Assembly: GCF_046297595.1 (NCBI RefSeq) | Contig: NZ_JBKBHT010000006.1 | Span: forward strand, 186,001 to 250,000 | Reading direction: 5' to 3' | From: Ferrovibrio sp046297595 | GTDB taxonomy: Bacteria; Pseudomonadota; Alphaproteobacteria; Ferrovibrionales; Ferrovibrionaceae | DNA: 64,000 nucleotides | Shown: positions 27,609-34,457 of the stretch, piece by piece | Layout of the letters: the number at the start of each line of letters is the position of its first letter | Position numbering within the stretch: the stretch's first letter is position 1 | Program-made: the position numbers and the translations under genes | Notes under the pieces: generated by a model | Told to the model about the DNA's origin: nothing | Seen by the model: only the letters and a program-made list of their open reading frames with translations | Database searches by the model: none

Positions 27609-28523
27609 ATGCGCATCGGCATCGACCTGGGCGGCACCAAGATCGAGGCCATCGCCCTGGCCGATGATGGGCGTATTCAGGCCCGCCGCCGCGTGCCGGC
27701 CCCGCGCGGCAGCTATCACGCAACAGTGACCGCCCTTCGCGACCTGACCGCCGCCGTGGCGGCTGAGGCCGGAGAGACGACAATCAAGGCCCCGGTCGGG
27801 GTGGGGATTCCGGGCACCATCTCGCCGGCCACCGGCCTGATCAAGAACGCCAACTCCACCTGGCTGATCGGCCATCCGCTGGACCGCGACCTGGCCGAGG
27901 CGACCGGACGGCACGTGCGGCTGGCCAACGACGCCAACTGCTTTGCCCTGTCGGAAGCCAGTGACGGCGCCGGCGCGGGCCACGCCGTGGTATTCGGCGC
28001 CATCCTCGGCACCGGCTGCGGCGCCGGCATCGTGGTGAACGGCCATGCCCTGACCGGCCCGAATGCCATCGCCGGCGAATGGGGCCACAATCCGCTCCCT
28101 TGGCCCCTGCCCGATGAATTGCCCGGCCCGCTCTGTTACTGCGGCAAGCATGGCTGCCAGGAAACCTTCCTGTCGGGCACCGGGCTGGAGCTGGACTTCC
28201 GCACTTACACCGGCCGCGACCTGGACGGCCCCGCCATCGTGGCGGCAGCGGAAGCCGGCGATGCGGCGGCGGAAGCCACCCTGCAGCGCTACGAACACCG
28301 GCTGGCCCGCGGCCTGGCCGCGATCCTCAACGTGATGGACCCCGACATCGTCGTGCTGGGCGGCGGGCTGTCGAATCTCGCGCGCCTCTATCAGAACGTG
28401 CCGCGCATGTGGGGCGCCTATGTCTTCTCCGACACCGTGACCACACCATTGGTGAAGAACCGCCACGGCGACAGTTCCGGCGTGCGCGGCGCCGCCTGGT
28501 TATGGGCGCCGGGCGAGGCCTGA
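27609..28523 (+). CDS. ROK-family sugar kinase (fructokinase/N-acetylglucosamine-kinase-like)
   Basis: 304 residues from ATG 27609. ATP phosphate motif MRIGIDLGGTKIE at the N-terminus, catalytic ND in RLANDANCF, the GEWGHN motif, and the ROK zinc site CYCGKHGCQE are all present. The sequence looks closest to Mak/fructokinase-type ROK enzymes. The upstream HAD gene ends 2 bp earlier, so the pair is likely an operon for phosphorylating and dephosphorylating a sugar. Confidence 0.92.
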   Translation: MRIGIDLGGTKIEAIALADDGRIQARRRVPAPRGSYHATVTALRDLTAAVAAEAGETTIKAPVGVGIPGTISPATGLIKNANSTWLIGHPLDRDLAEATGRHVRLANDANCFALSEASDGAGAGHAVVFGAILGTGCGAGIVVNGHALTGPNAIAGEWGHNPLPWPLPDELPGPLCYCGKHGCQETFLSGTGLELDFRTYTGRDLDGPAIVAAAEAGDAAAEATLQRYEHRLARGLAAILNVMDPDIVVLGGGLSNLARLYQNVPRMWGAYVFSDTVTTPLVKNRHGDSSGVRGAAWLWAPGEA

Positions 28524-28527
28524 ACCG

Positions 28528-29379
28528 TCAACACGGATCGCGCGGCTTCAGCTCCAGGAATTTGAGCGTCGCGCGGATCGCGTAGTCGCCGTAATCGAAC
28601 ACGATGTCGTCGACCACGCCATTCTCGAACAGGCGGTAGGCGATTTCGTAATCGGGCGTGTCCTGCGTCTTGTCGGAGGTGAAATAGGCCAGCCGCACGC
28701 GCCAGGACCGCTGGCCCTTCAGCGGCGCCAGCAGCGGCGTGTCGCCAGCCTCGACCGGCAGTTCGCCGCCGACGAAGCCGCCCACCTCGCTGTAGCCCTC
28801 GGCCGAGGCGCCGTCGAAGATCGCCGCATGCAGCCAGTTGCCGCCGGTGCGCGCCATCTGGATCAGGCGCATGGTGTGCTCGGTGGGGAATGCCGTGCCG
28901 GCCGGCAGGGCCAGTTCGGTATCCTCGGGCTGGGTGAAGCGCACCAGGCCGGATTCGCCGCGGCCTTTCAGCTTGCCCTCGCCGGCCAGTTCCTGTTCGA
29001 GGTCGCCATTCACCTCGTCCTTCATCTTGAAGCGGAAGCGCTGGCCATCGAGCGATTCCCAGGAATTCAGCACCATGTCGTTGATCAGCGTACCGTCCTC
29101 GGTGTTGGTCTCGATCAGGAAACGCTGGTTCAGAACATAGCCGTCGCAGGCATGCACGAATTCCAGGCTCAGCCCCCCGGCGATGCCGTTGCGGTAGTTG
29201 CGGGCATCGAGCTTGGCGATGGACAGGCCATAGAGCGCCTTGTGGCTGACCAGGCCCTGCGCGATGGCCGCCATGTCGCTGGCATCGGCGGCGCGCGCAA
29301 CAACGGGCGCGGTGCCGGCCGGCAATGCGGCCAGGGCGAGCAGCAGGATGAAAACGCGCAATCTGGCAACAGCCGACAT
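28528..29379 (-). CDS. eipB: EipB-family (DUF1849) periplasmic envelope-integrity protein
   Basis: 283 residues from the ATG at 29379, chosen because it begins a good signal peptide (cleavage after ARA, about residue 30) and has an AAGG ribosome site; the frame is open further upstream. The mature protein matches the DUF1849 spiral beta-barrel pattern (GLVSHKALYGLSI, SLEFVHACDGY). Cys78 and the terminal Cys283 fit the conserved disulfide described for Brucella EipB. Converges on the ROK kinase with a 4-bp gap. Confidence 0.88.
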   Translation of the reverse strand: MSAVARLRVFILLLALAALPAGTAPVVARAADASDMAAIAQGLVSHKALYGLSIAKLDARNYRNGIAGGLSLEFVHACDGYVLNQRFLIETNTEDGTLINDMVLNSWESLDGQRFRFKMKDEVNGDLEQELAGEGKLKGRGESGLVRFTQPEDTELALPAGTAFPTEHTMRLIQMARTGGNWLHAAIFDGASAEGYSEVGGFVGGELPVEAGDTPLLAPLKGQRSWRVRLAYFTSDKTQDTPDYEIAYRLFENGVVDDIVFDYGDYAIRATLKFLELKPRDPC

Positions 29380-29490
29380 GGGGGCCTTCGAATTGGGCCG
29401 GATATGGCCCGGCGCTGAAAAAATGATGCGACTCAAGAATACCCTTCGCACTGCAAGAAAGAAACGCCTGCCCAATGCACGGGTCGTTTA

Positions 29491-29700
29491 CAGCACCATC
29501 CGGGACCGTTTGCGACCATTCGTGACGGTTTGGGTCCGTTCCGGTCCATTCGGGTCCGTTCCGGTCCATCTGGGTCCATTCAGGTTCGTTTGGGTTCGTC
29601 ACGCTTCGTTTGACTTCGTTACTGCTCGTTCGTGTTCGTTTTGCTTCGTTACGCTTCGTTTGTGTTCGTTTGGCTTCGGTACTGCTCGTTACGCTTCGTT
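29491..29700. repeat. Array of 21 contiguous 10-bp repeats, consensus NNGNTYCGTT
   Basis: From 29491 to 29700 the sequence divides into 21 units of exactly 10 bp with no insertion or deletion. Column 7 is C in 20 of 21 units, column 9 is T in 20 of 21, and columns 7-10 are CGTT or CATT in most. Units 29501-29580 are of the GGTCCRTT type with a 20-bp higher-order duplication; units 29581-29700 are of the TTCGTT type, with ACGCTTCGTT at 29601, 29651 and 29691 and ACTGCTCGTT at 29621 and 29681. It lies 110-320 bp upstream of eipB. Function is unknown. Confidence 0.92.
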
Positions 29701-29720
29701 TGGCCTACCGGCGCGGATCA

Positions 29721-29770
29721 GGCCTTATGGCGCCTTATGGCGACCTAACGGACATTATCGCCGCTTATCG
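29721..29770. repeat. Second 10-bp motif array in the same phase, consensus SGCCTTATSG
   Basis: Five further 10-bp units (GGCCTTATGG, CGCCTTATGG, CGACCTAACG, GACATTATCG, CCGCTTATCG) follow the CGTT array after two non-matching decamers and keep the same 10-bp register. The motif differs from the first array. The rest of the gap to 29933 shows only AGGAAC repeated 11 bp apart (29845-29850, 29856-29861) and no clear gene. Confidence 0.65.
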
Positions 29771-29933
29771 CATACACCCGCATGCCATGACGGGCCTGAA
29801 ATCCGGCCCGGAGCACCAGCCTTGGTAATAATGCTTGACTCCACAGGAACATTATAGGAACTTTTAGCACAAAGTCCAGACCTCATACTATGGCCCGACC
29901 ACAAGCACCGCCGGGGGCCGGAGGCAGGCAGCC

Positions 29934-30134
29934 ATGACCAGGACAGCACCCTCCTCCACCAAGGCATCGCCCCGCCAGCGCGCGACCATAGGCCCGCAGA
30001 GCCTGAAAGCCATGGGCCGGGACTTCCTCGATCAATGGCATGCGCTGGAGGGCGGCGCGGCCATTGCCGAAACCCGTATCCATTTCCAGACGCTGGCCGA
30101 TGCCGCCCGCATCGATATTGAAATCAGAATGTAG
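29934..30134 (+). CDS. Small hypothetical protein beside the repeat array
   Basis: 66 residues; ATG 29934 with a GGAGG-like site about 11 bp upstream. The N-terminus is basic and Ser/Thr/Pro-rich (SSTKASPRQRA); the C-terminal half looks like one or two amphipathic helices (SLKAMGRDFLDQWHALEGG, FQTLADAARIDIEIRM). No family recognised. G+C is like the chromosome. It converges on the Shedu gene with a 57-bp gap. Its basic nature next to a repeat array is suggestive only. Confidence 0.45.
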   Translation: MTRTAPSSTKASPRQRATIGPQSLKAMGRDFLDQWHALEGGAAIAETRIHFQTLADAARIDIEIRM

Positions 30135-30191
30135 TGCTGGAGGTGGTGAGCCGCGCACTAAAATCGTGACCTGCTCGATTGCCCTTCAGCG

Positions 30192-31355
30192 CTAGTGACT
30201 GCGAGTAATGAACCTCGCGCGTTCAAGCAACTCATCGAACGTTACGATATCAATGCTGCGGTTCTCGCGCCGGAACAATTCGAAAGTGTCGCGCATTAGA
30301 TTGGAATCTCTGGAGCTATCAGCTTTCGTGAATTGATCCCGCGAACCAATTACTAAGATACTTTTTGCATTTCTGGTGCGCGCCGCCAGAATCTCGGTGC
30401 CTGATTTATTATAGTGCTCGCCAGTTGAGGCAAATGATGACCACTCCGCCTTCTGCTCGATAATCTGGGAAATGGCGCTCACAAATTCCGGGCTAAATTC
30501 CCATGTTCCGGCGCGACCACCTCGGATTGCCCTGAAAATTGGAGTGTCAGGCTTCTTGATTTCGACAAGCACAGTGTAGTCCGTGAAACTCATAAGAAAG
30601 TCGATCACAGGTTTGTTCTGGTTGTCAGTGCCGCCAGTCCCGACTGTCATCTCTCGGCCAAATTGTCGCATTACGCGATAATCGAGGCCATACCCGAAAA
30701 CCCACTGCTCACGCTCAAAGAAGTCCTGCCATTGCGTCTCACTCCAATCTCCGAGGCGCATGTGCTTTTCATATTCCTCCAGGCCTTGCCTGCGCCCAAG
30801 AAGGATATTGATTTCTTCGTCAGTTAACGAAGGTTGGAGTTCATGCAGAAGGCGGTTCCTCTGTCCTTCTGACATGCCCTTGATCCGATCAATAATTGCG
30901 CGATCTGACGCATCAATAATTGTTTTCGGCCCCGCCTTCGTAGATATGTCTTCTATCTGGAAATTTTCTTCATTTGACAGGTCTATAAACTCAATCTGGG
31001 ATAGGAAATCGAGAAGCCGGCGGAATTCATCTGCCCTGAAAGTAAATTCGTCTTTTTCGATGGCCTCAATCCAATCTCCCGCGCGTGTCTTGAAGGTTTG
31101 AAGGCTCAGCCGCTTGATCTTCTTGTCATCTTGAGTGATGAGGGCAGTAACCTGCGTTTTGCGCGTATTGCCCGTCAGGCGAAGGCACATCGCGCCGTCA
31201 ATTTCGCCAAAGTGAACTTGATCGCTCCCTTCAATCGCTATTCTAACATGGCGAACGCGTTCCGAGTTTCGCGCATTAAAGGTGAAGACCTTTGAAATAT
31301 AAGTCTTGGCCTGTTTGCGAAGGTTAAAGTATTTGACTTCGTCTTCGTCATTCAT
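30192..31355 (-). CDS. sduA: Shedu-type anti-phage nuclease SduA (DUF4263)
   Basis: 387 residues from the ATG at 31355, preceded by AAGGAA. The C-terminal ~190 residues match the DUF4263/SduA PD-(D/E)xK pattern: EREQWVFGYGLDYR (about 215-228), then D252 in VIDFL, E265 and K267 in VEIKKPD, then an ISQIIEQKAEWSS helix. The N-terminal ~200 residues are the variable sensor part. Shedu is a known single-gene phage defence system. G+C is visibly lower (about 45-48%) than neighbours, pointing to horizontal transfer. Confidence 0.85.
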   Translation of the reverse strand: MNDEDEVKYFNLRKQAKTYISKVFTFNARNSERVRHVRIAIEGSDQVHFGEIDGAMCLRLTGNTRKTQVTALITQDDKKIKRLSLQTFKTRAGDWIEAIEKDEFTFRADEFRRLLDFLSQIEFIDLSNEENFQIEDISTKAGPKTIIDASDRAIIDRIKGMSEGQRNRLLHELQPSLTDEEINILLGRRQGLEEYEKHMRLGDWSETQWQDFFEREQWVFGYGLDYRVMRQFGREMTVGTGGTDNQNKPVIDFLMSFTDYTVLVEIKKPDTPIFRAIRGGRAGTWEFSPEFVSAISQIIEQKAEWSSFASTGEHYNKSGTEILAARTRNAKSILVIGSRDQFTKADSSRDSNLMRDTFELFRRENRSIDIVTFDELLERARFITRSH

Positions 31356-31400
31356 GCTTTGCGTTTCCTTGGAGTAATCGGGGACAGGCCACAATTCTTT

Positions 31401-31469
31401 TCATCTCCGGCTGCATTCGAAGCCGTTGAAGTGATCAATCAGAATCGCGGAATTGAGCGGGCCTTTCAC
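31401..31469 (-). pseudogene. Truncated VapC-type PIN toxin, N-terminal 22 residues
   Basis: A GTG at 31469 overlaps the antitoxin stop (GTGA), the usual VapBC coupling. The peptide KGPLNSAILIDHFNGFE resembles the start of VapC PIN domains (LDSxxLIDHxNG), including the first conserved Asp. It stops at 31401 after only 22 codons. The remaining ~110 residues of a PIN domain are not visible there or beyond the Shedu gene. The break lies about 50 bp upstream of sduA. Confidence 0.6.
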
Positions 31470-31705
31470 CGCTCCCACTCGTCCCGCAATTTGTCCTGCC
31501 ACACGAGACCATCTCCGCCTTCCCACAGGCCTTTGGTCTTTTGCACCAAATCGGCCAGATCGTTTTTGCCGCGCCGCTCGTCCTCGGCGCGATAGCGCGC
31601 CACGGCTTCGCGCACCAAAGCCGTCATCGGCCGGCCGGTCTCCCGCGCCTTGCGGTCGAGCCAGGCCCTGTCTTCCGGGTCTAGGGTGATGACGGTGCGG
31701 ACCAT
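31466..31705 (-). CDS. Ribbon-helix-helix antitoxin (CopG/VapB type)
   Basis: 79 residues from ATG 31705; a longer open frame continues upstream but is antisense to the diguanylate cyclase gene. The start VRTVITLDPEDRAWLDRKARETGRPMTALVREAVARY is a ribbon-helix-helix DNA-binding domain (beta strand then two helices). The C-terminal tail (LWEGGDGLVWQDKLRDEWER) is the toxin-binding type seen in VapB partners of PIN toxins. The toxin gene is truncated, so this antitoxin is probably orphaned. Confidence 0.8.
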   Translation of the reverse strand: MVRTVITLDPEDRAWLDRKARETGRPMTALVREAVARYRAEDERRGKNDLADLVQKTKGLWEGGDGLVWQDKLRDEWER

Positions 31706-31900
31706 GGCGGAAGCCGGAGCATTTGTTGGATGCCCGGAATGATACCGCCCGGGCAAGCCGGGACAAACTGAAAGCGGACGTCCACTCCCACCCCGATCCG
31801 CCCGGCAAATCCTGCCGGCCCACACGCGCCACCAATACCGGTTTTCCGCCATTTTCTGCTGGCATACGGCTTGCTTTGTCATGGTGTGAGGACAAACACC

Positions 31901-32611
31901 ATGATGCCCGCAAACGATTTCCCGATTTCTTCCTGGCCCGCCGATGCGGGCGACGCCCAGGCTGCGTCCCACCATGCCGGCCCCGGTTTCGCCAGCCTGG
32001 TGCTGCGGCTGCGGCTGGCGTTGCGGCGCGACCCCGATCCGCGCAAGCGCGAACTGGTGGAGCAGATCCTGACGGCGGCGGCCGAGAGCGAGCAGCGGCT
32101 GGTGGAGCAGCAGGCGCGCATCGACGAATTGCAGGCGATGTCGTCCACCGACGAACTCACCGGCCTGCCCAACCGGCGCGCTTTTGAATCCTTCATGACG
32201 GCCGAGCTGGCCCGTGCGCGGCGCGAGCAGCGCGGCGGCTGCCTCGCCTTCCTCGACCTCGACCGCTTCAAGGCGATCAACGACCGCCACGGCCATGCCG
32301 CCGGCGATGCCGTGCTGCGGCAGATCGCCCTGCGCCTGCGGCCCGCCGCGCGCGCCACCGACTGCCTCGCCCGCCTGCATGGCGACGAATTCGTGCTGGC
32401 CATGCCCGGTGCCAGCCTGGCCCAGGCCGAGAGCCGCCTGGCCGACCTGACCGCGCAGATCGAACGCCAGCCCCTGCGCCACGGCGATGCCCTGATCCCG
32501 ACCGGCCTGAGCTATGGCTTCGCCGCTTACGATGGCGATACCGACCTCAAGACCCTGCTGCGCGACAGCGACCGGGCCATGTATGCCCGGAAGCAGGCGC
32601 GGCGTTCCTGA
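31901..32611 (+). CDS. GGDEF-domain diguanylate cyclase with HGDEF signature
   Basis: 236 residues from ATG 31901 (GAGG 9 bp upstream). An N-terminal ~80 residues include a coiled coil (ELVEQILTAAAESEQRLVEQQARIDELQ) leading into a GGDEF domain (STDELTGLPNRRAF). The active-site motif is HGDEF (160-164), with His for the first Gly; an RxxD inhibitory site (RATD, 151-154) lies five residues before it. No sensor or membrane domain is present. It is probably an active cyclic di-GMP synthase, but the substitution leaves doubt. Confidence 0.88.
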   Translation: MMPANDFPISSWPADAGDAQAASHHAGPGFASLVLRLRLALRRDPDPRKRELVEQILTAAAESEQRLVEQQARIDELQAMSSTDELTGLPNRRAFESFMTAELARARREQRGGCLAFLDLDRFKAINDRHGHAAGDAVLRQIALRLRPAARATDCLARLHGDEFVLAMPGASLAQAESRLADLTAQIERQPLRHGDALIPTGLSYGFAAYDGDTDLKTLLRDSDRAMYARKQARRS

Positions 32612-32725
32612 ACCGGTCGCTCCCGAACCCGGCCAGCTCCAATCACCTTATCGGCATAACCCGATACCCTGCCGGTGCCCATGTCTTCTGGGTGCGTTGC
32701 CATGGCGCCGGCTTCCGGGCTAGAA

Positions 32726-32748
32726 CCGGTCATCCCCCAGATGACCGG
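32726..32748 (+). promoter_or_regulatory. Hairpin directly before the ribosome site of the first RidA gene
   Basis: A perfect 9-bp inverted repeat CCGGTCATC-CCCCA-GATGACCGG ends one base before the AAAGG ribosome site and 11 bp before the ATG at 32760. There is no T-run, so it is not a classical terminator. It could affect ribosome access or be a protein site. Confidence 0.4.
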
Positions 32749-32759
32749 AAAGGCCCACC

Positions 32760-33221
32760 ATGAGCCACGACGCCCGCCTCGCCGCCCTCAAGATCGAACT
32801 GCCCAATCCCGCCGCGCCGGCTGCCAATTACGTGCCGACCGTGATCGCCGGCAATCTGCTGTTCGTGGCCGGCCAGATCACCATCTTCAATGGCGAAGTG
32901 CGCTATCTGGGCAAGCTGGGCGCCGACATGGATTTGGAGACCGGCAAGCAGGCCGCGCGGCTCTGCGGCCTCAACATCATCGCGCAGGCCCGTGCGGCTT
33001 TGGGCGGCAGCCTGGATCGCGTGAAGCGCGTGGCCAAGCTGGGCGGCTTCGTGAACTGCACGGCCGATTTCATCGACCATCCCCAGGTGGTGAACGGCGC
33101 CTCCGACCTAATGGTCGAGGTGTTCGGCGATGCCGGCAAGCATGCCCGCTTTGCCGTCGGCGCCGTGTCGCTGCCGCGCGGCGTGTCGGTGGAAGTGGAC
33201 GCCATCTTCGAGATCGCCTGA
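32760..33221 (+). CDS. RidA-family protein (first of pair)
   Basis: 153 residues. RidA/YjgF/UK114 family: VAGQITIFNGEVRYLGKLG, then the conserved arginine region HARFAVGAVSLPRGVSVEVDAIFEI at the C-terminus. RidA enzymes hydrolyse reactive enamine/imine intermediates from PLP enzymes. This subfamily (~150 residues, with an LPRGVSVEV end) is common in alphaproteobacteria. It is followed 4 bp later by a second RidA gene. Confidence 0.9.
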   Translation: MSHDARLAALKIELPNPAAPAANYVPTVIAGNLLFVAGQITIFNGEVRYLGKLGADMDLETGKQAARLCGLNIIAQARAALGGSLDRVKRVAKLGGFVNCTADFIDHPQVVNGASDLMVEVFGDAGKHARFAVGAVSLPRGVSVEVDAIFEIA

Positions 33222-33225
33222 CCGT

Positions 33226-33690
33226 ATGAGCAAGGTTGCGGCCCGATTGAAGGCGATGGGGCTGGAACTGCCGCCGCAGCACCCGCCCACCGGCAATTAT
33301 GTCGGCTTCGTCACGAGCGGTAACCTCGTGCATGTGGCCGGCGTGGGCCCCACCTGGGGCAGCGCGGTGCGCTACAGCGGCAAGGTTGGCGGCAGCCTCA
33401 GTTTCGAGGACGGCTACGCTGCTGCGCGGCTGACCGCGCTGAACCTGTTGGCCCATATGCAGGCGGCCTGCGGCGGCGACCTGGATCGCATCGCCCGCTG
33501 CGTCAAAGTCTTTGCGCTGGTCAATGCCGGCCCGGATTATACCGATGCCCATAAGGTGGCCGATGGCGCCACCGACCTGATCGCTGCAGTCTTCGGCCCA
33601 GAGAACCTGCCGGCCCGTGCCGTCACCACCACCCTTGCCCTGCCCTTCGACATCGCCTTCGAGGCCGATGCCGTGTTCCTGCTGCATTGA
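33226..33690 (+). CDS. RidA-family protein (second of pair)
   Basis: 154 residues from ATG 33226. Homologous to the preceding gene throughout (GNYVGFVTSGNLVHVAGVGP; GADLIAAVF-type helix; ARAVTTTLALPFDIAFEADAVF). The conserved Arg (ARA) is retained, but the usual LPxGxxVE end is altered to LPFDIAFE, so substrate preference may differ. The tandem pair probably arose by duplication and could form a heterotrimer; that is inference. Confidence 0.88.
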   Translation: MSKVAARLKAMGLELPPQHPPTGNYVGFVTSGNLVHVAGVGPTWGSAVRYSGKVGGSLSFEDGYAAARLTALNLLAHMQAACGGDLDRIARCVKVFALVNAGPDYTDAHKVADGATDLIAAVFGPENLPARAVTTTLALPFDIAFEADAVFLLH

Positions 33691-33701
33691 GATTGAAGAC
33701 C

Positions 33702-34457
33702 ATGAGCAAACGCGACCTGCCGAAATGGCTGACCAGGACGCCGGTGGCCCATCGCGGCCTGCATGACATTGCCAAGGGCGTGCCGGAGAATTCACGGCTG
33801 GCTTTCCAGAAGGCGATCGATGCCGGCTTTGCAATCGAGACCGATGTGCGCATCACCGGCGATGGCCAGGTGGCGGTGTTCCACGACCCGGACCTGACCC
33901 GGCTGTGTGGGCGCGAGGGCATCGTGAAGCGCATGCCGCTGGCCGAATTGAAACCACTGACGCTGCTGGGCACGCAGGAAACCGTGCCGAGCTTCCGCGA
34001 CCTGCTCGACCAGGTGAAGGGCCAGGTGCCGCTGGTGGTGGAACTGAAGAAGGACAAGGGCGAATTGCCGGGCCAGTTGGAGGAAAGCGTGGCCCGCATG
34101 CTGCAGCATTATCCCGGCCCCTTCGTGGTGCAGTCGTTCAATCCGCGCACCGTGAAATGGTTCCAGAAGCATGCGCCGCAGATCGTGCGCGGCCAGATCG
34201 CCACCAACATGGCCGACATGACCAAGGGCCTTGGCTGGTTCACCCGGTGGCAGCTGAAGCGCGCCCTGATGAACGGCTATGGCGAGCCGGATTTCCTGGC
34301 CTATGACGTGCGCGACCTGCCGTCGGAGATCACGGCGGCGGCGCGGCGGCGCGGTTTGCCGATTTTAAGCTGGACCGTGCGCACGCCGACCGAACGCGCC
34401 CGCGCGGCAGCCCATGCCGACAACGTGATCTTCGAGGATCTGTCTACGGCGGCATGA
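33702..34457 (+). CDS. Cytoplasmic glycerophosphodiester phosphodiesterase
   Basis: 251 residues from ATG 33702. GDPD motifs: AHRGLHD with PENS, ETDVRITGDG and FHDPDLTRL, and a C-terminal SWTVRTPTERARA. There is no signal peptide, unlike the paralogue at 16138. It overlaps the next gene by 4 bp (ATGA), part of a rightward run from the RidA genes to the TPR gene. Confidence 0.92.
   Translation: MSKRDLPKWLTRTPVAHRGLHDIAKGVPENSRLAFQKAIDAGFAIETDVRITGDGQVAVFHDPDLTRLCGREGIVKRMPLAELKPLTLLGTQETVPSFRDLLDQVKGQVPLVVELKKDKGELPGQLEESVARMLQHYPGPFVVQSFNPRTVKWFQKHAPQIVRGQIATNMADMTKGLGWFTRWQLKRALMNGYGEPDFLAYDVRDLPSEITAAARRRGLPILSWTVRTPTERARAAAHADNVIFEDLSTAA

Noticed and set aside
28418..29602. Minus-strand open frame reading through part of the decanucleotide array
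   Set aside because: It is in a different frame from eipB; a 10-bp period is not a multiple of three, and the predicted peptide has no conserved pattern. It arises by chance from the lack of stop codons in the repeat.
29491..29770. CRISPR array or microsatellite
   Set aside because: No spacers, and units are only 10 bp; there is no cas gene. Simple microsatellite slippage does not explain exact phase with variable bases, so it is reported as a separate kind of repeat.
31731..31772. Possible extra copy of the GTCATGCCCGG extragenic palindrome
   Set aside because: GGATGCCCGG and CCCGGGCAAGCCGGGAC fragments resemble the 9101-9200 repeat, but the order and symmetry are disrupted; it may be a decayed copy but cannot be supported.
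31466..32482. 338-codon open frame ending in the ribbon-helix-helix antitoxin
   Set aside because: Only the last 79 codons (from 31705) resemble a protein family; the upstream part is antisense to the diguanylate cyclase.
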